Shown: in pieces, positions 63,305-64,000 of the stretch
How positions within the stretch are numbered: position 1 is the stretch's first letter
Layout of the letters: each line of letters opens with the position of its first letter
Assembly: GCA_965226285.1 (NCBI GenBank)
Contig: CBDDCQ010000005.1
Coordinates: 558,001 to 622,000 of the forward strand
Origin: CBDDCQ01 sp965226285
Lineage (GTDB): Bacteria; Bacteroidota; Bacteroidia; Flavobacteriales; Ichthyobacteriaceae
Length of the DNA stretch: 64,000 bases
Direction of reading: 5' to 3'
Made by a program: the position numbers and the translations under genes
Notes under the pieces: generated by a model
The model's input: only the letters and a program-made list of their open reading frames with translations
Databases searched by the model: none
Told to the model about the DNA's origin: nothing

Positions 63305-63312
63305 TAAATTTG
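63305..63312 (+). promoter_or_regulatory. -7 box for birA
   Basis: TAAATTTG on the plus strand, 33 bases before the ATG at 63345. No good -33 TTTG was seen. Confidence 0.4.
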
Positions 63313-63344
63313 GCACGCAAAAATAATGTTTTTTTCAACTTATA

Positions 63345-64000
63345 ATGCAACTTATAAGATTAAAATATACTCCTTCTACAAATGACTTTTTAATAAACTA
63401 TATCAAGGAAAACCAAATATCTGAAGGTTGCGTAGTATGGACAGAAAATCAAACTAGAGGAAGGGGACAAAAAGAGAATGAATGGAAGACAGAACCCTTT
63501 AAAAACTTAACTTTTAGTATTTTATTACTACCTAACTTTCTATCTATTGAACAACAAGCTTATTTAAATATGTGTGTTAGTTTATCCATATATGACATAT
63601 TAAACTCAGAGCTAAACATAGATCACTTATATTTAAAATGGCCTAATGATATTTTTGTAAAAGACAAAAAAATGGGAGGAATACTCATTGAAAGTGCTTT
63701 ACGAAAAAATAATATTATCCAAAGTGTAGTAGGAATAGGAATCAATGTAAACCAAAGAGAATATGATGAAACATTAAAGAATAGGAGTACTTCAATGGCT
63801 TTAGAAACAAACAAAAAATATCACCTGAAAACCTTACTTACTCAAATATATAATGCTATAATGCTAAGATACCAAAAATTAAAATCATTTGAATTTGAAC
63901 AAATCAAAAGAGAATACCAAAGTAAGCTCTATAGACTAAATGAGGAACATTTTTTTAGTACCTCAAATGGAGAGAGGTTCTTAGGAGCCATACAAGGGGT
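63345..64000 (+). CDS. birA: Biotin--[acetyl-CoA-carboxylase] ligase, N-terminal part (runs off window)
   Basis: From an ATG at 63345 the frame is open to the window edge (about 218 codons). The start (LIRLKYTPSTNDFL) and TENQTRGRGQKENEW, the adenylate loop, and KWPNDIFVKDKKMGGILIES, the biotin-binding core, with VVGIGINVNQ mark it as BirA. It has no N-terminal HTH, so it is the enzyme-only (class I) form. The divergent gene is rsfS, as usual in Flavobacteriia. Confidence 0.93.
   Translation, partial: MQLIRLKYTPSTNDFLINYIKENQISEGCVVWTENQTRGRGQKENEWKTEPFKNLTFSILLLPNFLSIEQQAYLNMCVSLSIYDILNSELNIDHLYLKWPNDIFVKDKKMGGILIESALRKNNIIQSVVGIGINVNQREYDETLKNRSTSMALETNKKYHLKTLLTQIYNAIMLRYQKLKSFEFEQIKREYQSKLYRLNEEHFFSTSNGERFLGAIQG

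Noticed and set aside
1..64000. tRNA, rRNA or an intact insertion sequence
   Set aside because: No cloverleaf-like T-arm/anticodon pattern, rRNA motif or DDE transposase was seen when reading the intergenic regions; the mobile signals are limited to short repeats and relics.

Overview
The window is low-GC, tightly packed DNA from a member of the Bacteroidota, most likely the Flavobacteriales. The evidence is a gliding-type lipoprotein gene (gldH) overlapping a class A penicillin-binding protein, an rsfS-ftsH-cdsA-psd block divergent from birA, mevalonate-pathway genes (HMG-CoA reductase and HMG-CoA synthase), DUF6702 and DUF4252 proteins, and repeated TAnnTTTG promoter boxes (the Bacteroidota -7 element) just upstream of genes that lack strong Shine-Dalgarno sequences. 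A fish-pathogen lineage such as Ichthyobacterium is a guess only; nothing in the window proves a species.

Layout. 1-5.4 kb: housekeeping and envelope genes on the minus strand (methyltransferase fragment, ABC-F ATPase, lipB, a lipoprotein hydrolase, an outer-membrane-like protein, DUF6702). 5.5-21 kb: a defence island, all on the minus strand. It holds two type III restriction-modification mod genes, one intact res gene, a three-gene CBASS locus (patatin effector, CD-NTase, E2-like protein with a SEC-C tail), RhuM and RhuM-Fic proteins, a PIN toxin-antitoxin pair, a frameshifted ImmA/IrrE peptidase, a DHFR-like enzyme and a protein I do not recognise. Between these lie at least five decayed pieces of mod 3' ends and res ends. 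They place the cargo genes inside what look like repeated [mod - cargo - res] units, and this is the most interesting signal in the window. 21-30 kb: mtaB, alaS, an M23 peptidase, HMG-CoA reductase, PBP1A and gldH.

30.4-34 kb and 53.3-58 kb: two related, very large surface lipoproteins built from a roughly 95-residue repeat that I cannot assign. One ends in BspA-type leucine-rich repeats, the other in seven propeller-like repeats. Both carry frameshifts. They share a promoter and leader, and orphan copies of that promoter/leader and of a 3' terminus remain as relics among dense palindromic repeats. 34-42 kb: a GH130 phosphorylase and a sodium/solute symporter flanking a dead cysteine-hydrolase gene, then leuC and leuA, 5-formyl-THF cyclo-ligase, ndk and ruvC. 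42-44 kb: an ECF sigma factor, a membrane anti-sigma candidate and a DUF4252 protein with an added repeat region. 44.3-52.5 kb: a heavy-metal efflux operon (small Cys-rich membrane protein, CusA, CusC and CusB homologues) followed by two cysteine-rich repeat lipoproteins that are probably metal buffers, and then an L,D-transpeptidase. 58-64 kb: HMG-CoA synthase, psd, cdsA, ftsH, rsfS and, divergently, the start of birA.

No rRNA, tRNA, CRISPR array or intact transposase was recognised. Gene calls rest on motifs read directly from the translations; no database search was possible.
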